Of a stretch of 64,000 bases of DNA, positions 62,702 to 64,000 are shown one piece after another; position 1 is the first letter of the stretch, and each line of letters starts with the position of its first letter. Source of the stretch: an uncultured Nesterenkonia sp. Lineage in GTDB: Bacteria > Actinomycetota > Actinomycetes > Actinomycetales > Micrococcaceae. Where the stretch lies: positions 372,001 to 436,000 of the forward strand of contig CANLUC010000002.1 of the NCBI GenBank assembly GCA_947494195.1. Direction: 5' to 3'. Made by a program: the position numbers and the translations under genes. The notes beneath the pieces were generated by a model, which ran no database searches, was not told the DNA's origin, and worked only from the letters and a program-made list of their open reading frames with translations.

Positions 62702-63369
62702 TGGATCTCGTGATCGAACGTCTGCCTGAGATCTACCAGGCGATGCTGGAGACCTTCGCCATGATCGCAGTCGCCATTCCGGTGGCAGTCCTGCTCGGCA
62801 CGCCACTCGGCATCTGGCTCTTCATCCACGCCCCCGACAGCCTCGCTCCGCGGCCACGCTCACACGCTGTGGTGTCCGGGCTGGTGAACATGATCAGATC
62901 CTTCCCGTTCCTGATCCTGCTGATCGCCATCATTCCCTTCACCCGGTTCGTGGTCGGCACCTCGGTGGGAACTGCCGCGGTGATCGTGCCGCTGACCATC
63001 AACGCCATCCCCTATTTCGCTCGACTCGTGGAGCAGAACATCACCCAGCTGGGCTCTGGGGCCGTTGAGGCGTCCCGAGCTATGGGGGCCACGCAGCGCC
63101 AGATCATCCGCAATGTGCTTCTCGTGGATGCCAAGCCCGGCATCATCGGGTCCATCACCATCACGACGGTCAGCTTCATCTCCTATTCGGCGATGTCTGG
63201 ACTCGTCGGCGGCGGGGGCATCGGCGATCTCGCGATCCGCTACGGCTACTACCGCTACGAGACCCCCACCATGATCGCCGCGATCGTGCTCATGGTCCTG
63301 CTGGTGACCATCGTGCAATTCAGCGGAACTCGGATCGCCCGGGCGGCGGACCGACGCATCACCGCCTGA
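62701..63369 (+). CDS. metI: Methionine ABC transporter permease
   Basis: 222 residues with five hydrophobic helices. LPEIYQAMLETFAMIAVAIPVAVLLGTPLG, SFPFLILLIAIIPFTRFVVGTSVGT and the EAA loop GAVEASRAMGATQRQIIRNVLLVDAKPG are diagnostic of MetI. It forms the D-/L-methionine channel with MetN. The last codons (RITA, stop) are echoed by tandem copies just downstream. Confidence 0.95.
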   Translation: MDLVIERLPEIYQAMLETFAMIAVAIPVAVLLGTPLGIWLFIHAPDSLAPRPRSHAVVSGLVNMIRSFPFLILLIAIIPFTRFVVGTSVGTAAVIVPLTINAIPYFARLVEQNITQLGSGAVEASRAMGATQRQIIRNVLLVDAKPGIIGSITITTVSFISYSAMSGLVGGGGIGDLAIRYGYYRYETPTMIAAIVLMVLLVTIVQFSGTRIARAADRRITA

Positions 63370-63386
63370 CCTGCGTCATGGTCTGA

Positions 63387-63420
63387 CCAGAATCACCGCC
63401 TGATCAGAATCACCGCCTGA
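63387..63420 (+). repeat. 17-bp tandem repeat derived from the metI end
   Basis: CCAGAATCACCGCCTGA (63387-63403) and TCAGAATCACCGCCTGA (63404-63420). The ATCACCGCCTGA part equals the last codons and stop of metI at 63358-63369. Looks like local slippage; no function evident. Confidence 0.75.
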
Positions 63421-63546
63421 CCAGCAGCGGTCGCCTCTTTCCCGACCACACCACACACCCCTGCGGCCGACGTCCGACGTCGCCCGTGGCACTTTCCCCT
63501 GTCCTGATCCCGGGCCGCAGGCCCAGCAACAGAAAGCAGCACCCTC

Positions 63547-64000
63547 ATGAATGCTCGACGTCCACTCCTCTTCACCGGCGCAGCCCTCTCAGTGGCCGCC
63601 CTGAGCCTCACCGGCTGCGGCTTCGTCGAGGACGATTCCACGATCAGCATCGTGGTCACCGAGTCAGCGCCGTTCCAGGAGCCGGCCGAGATCGCCGACG
63701 AGCTGCTCGAGGAGCAGGGCTACGAGCTCGACATCACCTATATGACGGACATCGTCCAGCCGAACCAGGTGGTCGACCAGGGGGAGTACGAAGGCAACTA
63801 CTTCCAGCACCTGGCGTATCTGAACAACTTCAACGAATCCAACGACACCGCCGTCGAGCCGCTGTTCTCGGTGTACTACGCGCCTGCGGGGCTCTTCTCC
63901 CTCGAACACGACTCTCTCGAAGACCTCCCCGACGGCGCTGAGATCAATCTTCCGGTGGACCCTTCGAACAACGGACGGGCGCTGCAGCTGCTCGCCGACG
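63547..64000 (+). CDS. metQ: Methionine-binding lipoprotein, truncated by window end
   Basis: The first 151 codons are visible; the gene continues beyond base 64000. Lipoprotein signal ending SLTGC with Cys24. The NlpA/MetQ body follows: VTESAPFQEPAEIADELLEEQGYELDITYMTD, PNQVVDQGEYEGNYFQHLAYLNNF and VDPSNNGRALQLLA, the usual MetQ landmarks (VPNDPSNxxRAL in relatives). Third gene of the SAM-controlled metNIQ operon, about 180 bp after metI, with CAGCA-type leader and weak ribosome site. Confidence 0.92.
   Translation, partial: MNARRPLLFTGAALSVAALSLTGCGFVEDDSTISIVVTESAPFQEPAEIADELLEEQGYELDITYMTDIVQPNQVVDQGEYEGNYFQHLAYLNNFNESNDTAVEPLFSVYYAPAGLFSLEHDSLEDLPDGAEINLPVDPSNNGRALQLLAD

Overview
High-GC actinobacterial DNA, most likely a member of the Micrococcaceae (Nesterenkonia-like). 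This rests on the acidic proteins, the frequent GTG/TTG starts, actinobacterial families (DUF3151, DUF4282, DUF3892, LAL-type LuxR regulators) and the housekeeping order xth, nadE, pyrE, SpoU-type methylase, fbaA, DUF3151, purA. No rRNA gene is present to settle the genus.

Layout. 1-29.2 kb is mostly core chromosome: tRNA-Phe; glutathione-independent formaldehyde dehydrogenase with a divergent LuxR-type regulator; xth, nadE, pyrE; a flavoprotein/MFS-exporter pair; small enzymes; tRNA-Ala(CGC); pyruvate carboxylase; class II aldolase; a three-gene flavin reductase/SDR/membrane operon bracketed by two copies of a 73-bp palindromic repeat; a phnD-phnC-phnE-phnE importer; DUF3151, thymidine kinase and purA. 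29.5-44.7 kb is a cell-surface region: a 1196-residue repeat protein ending in LATTG, a large LAL regulator, a sortase-built pilus (vWA tip protein, SpaA-like backbone pilin, class C sortase), then a BY-kinase-like protein whose P-loop has lost its lysine and an O-antigen-ligase-like membrane protein.

44.7-64 kb is the most interesting part, an organosulfur and methionine regulon. Two divergent intergenic regions each carry a back-to-back pair of SAM-sensing riboswitch aptamers (four in total, with visible covariation, no P4 helix, and the Shine-Dalgarno sequence next to the closing P1 strand). They lead into (a) flavin reductase, acsA, metY (O-acetylhomoserine sulfhydrylase) and a CoA-binding protein; (b) two DszC/SfnB-like flavin monooxygenases, a DszA-like monooxygenase, a sugar-type ABC importer without its own ATPase, and a DmoA-like monooxygenase; (c) an SsuB/TauB-like ATPase with its binding protein and a permease that appears frameshifted by an 8-bp tandem duplication; (d) metN-metI-metQ. 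The inferred logic: when SAM is low, the cell imports organosulfur compounds, releases sulfide, sulfite or methanethiol with FMNH2-dependent monooxygenases fed by the flavin reductase, fixes the sulfur onto O-acetylhomoserine, and imports methionine. The genes and aptamers are read from sequence; the substrates are not known.

No IS element, prophage, CRISPR array or replication origin was seen. All functional calls come from reading the sequence without database searches.
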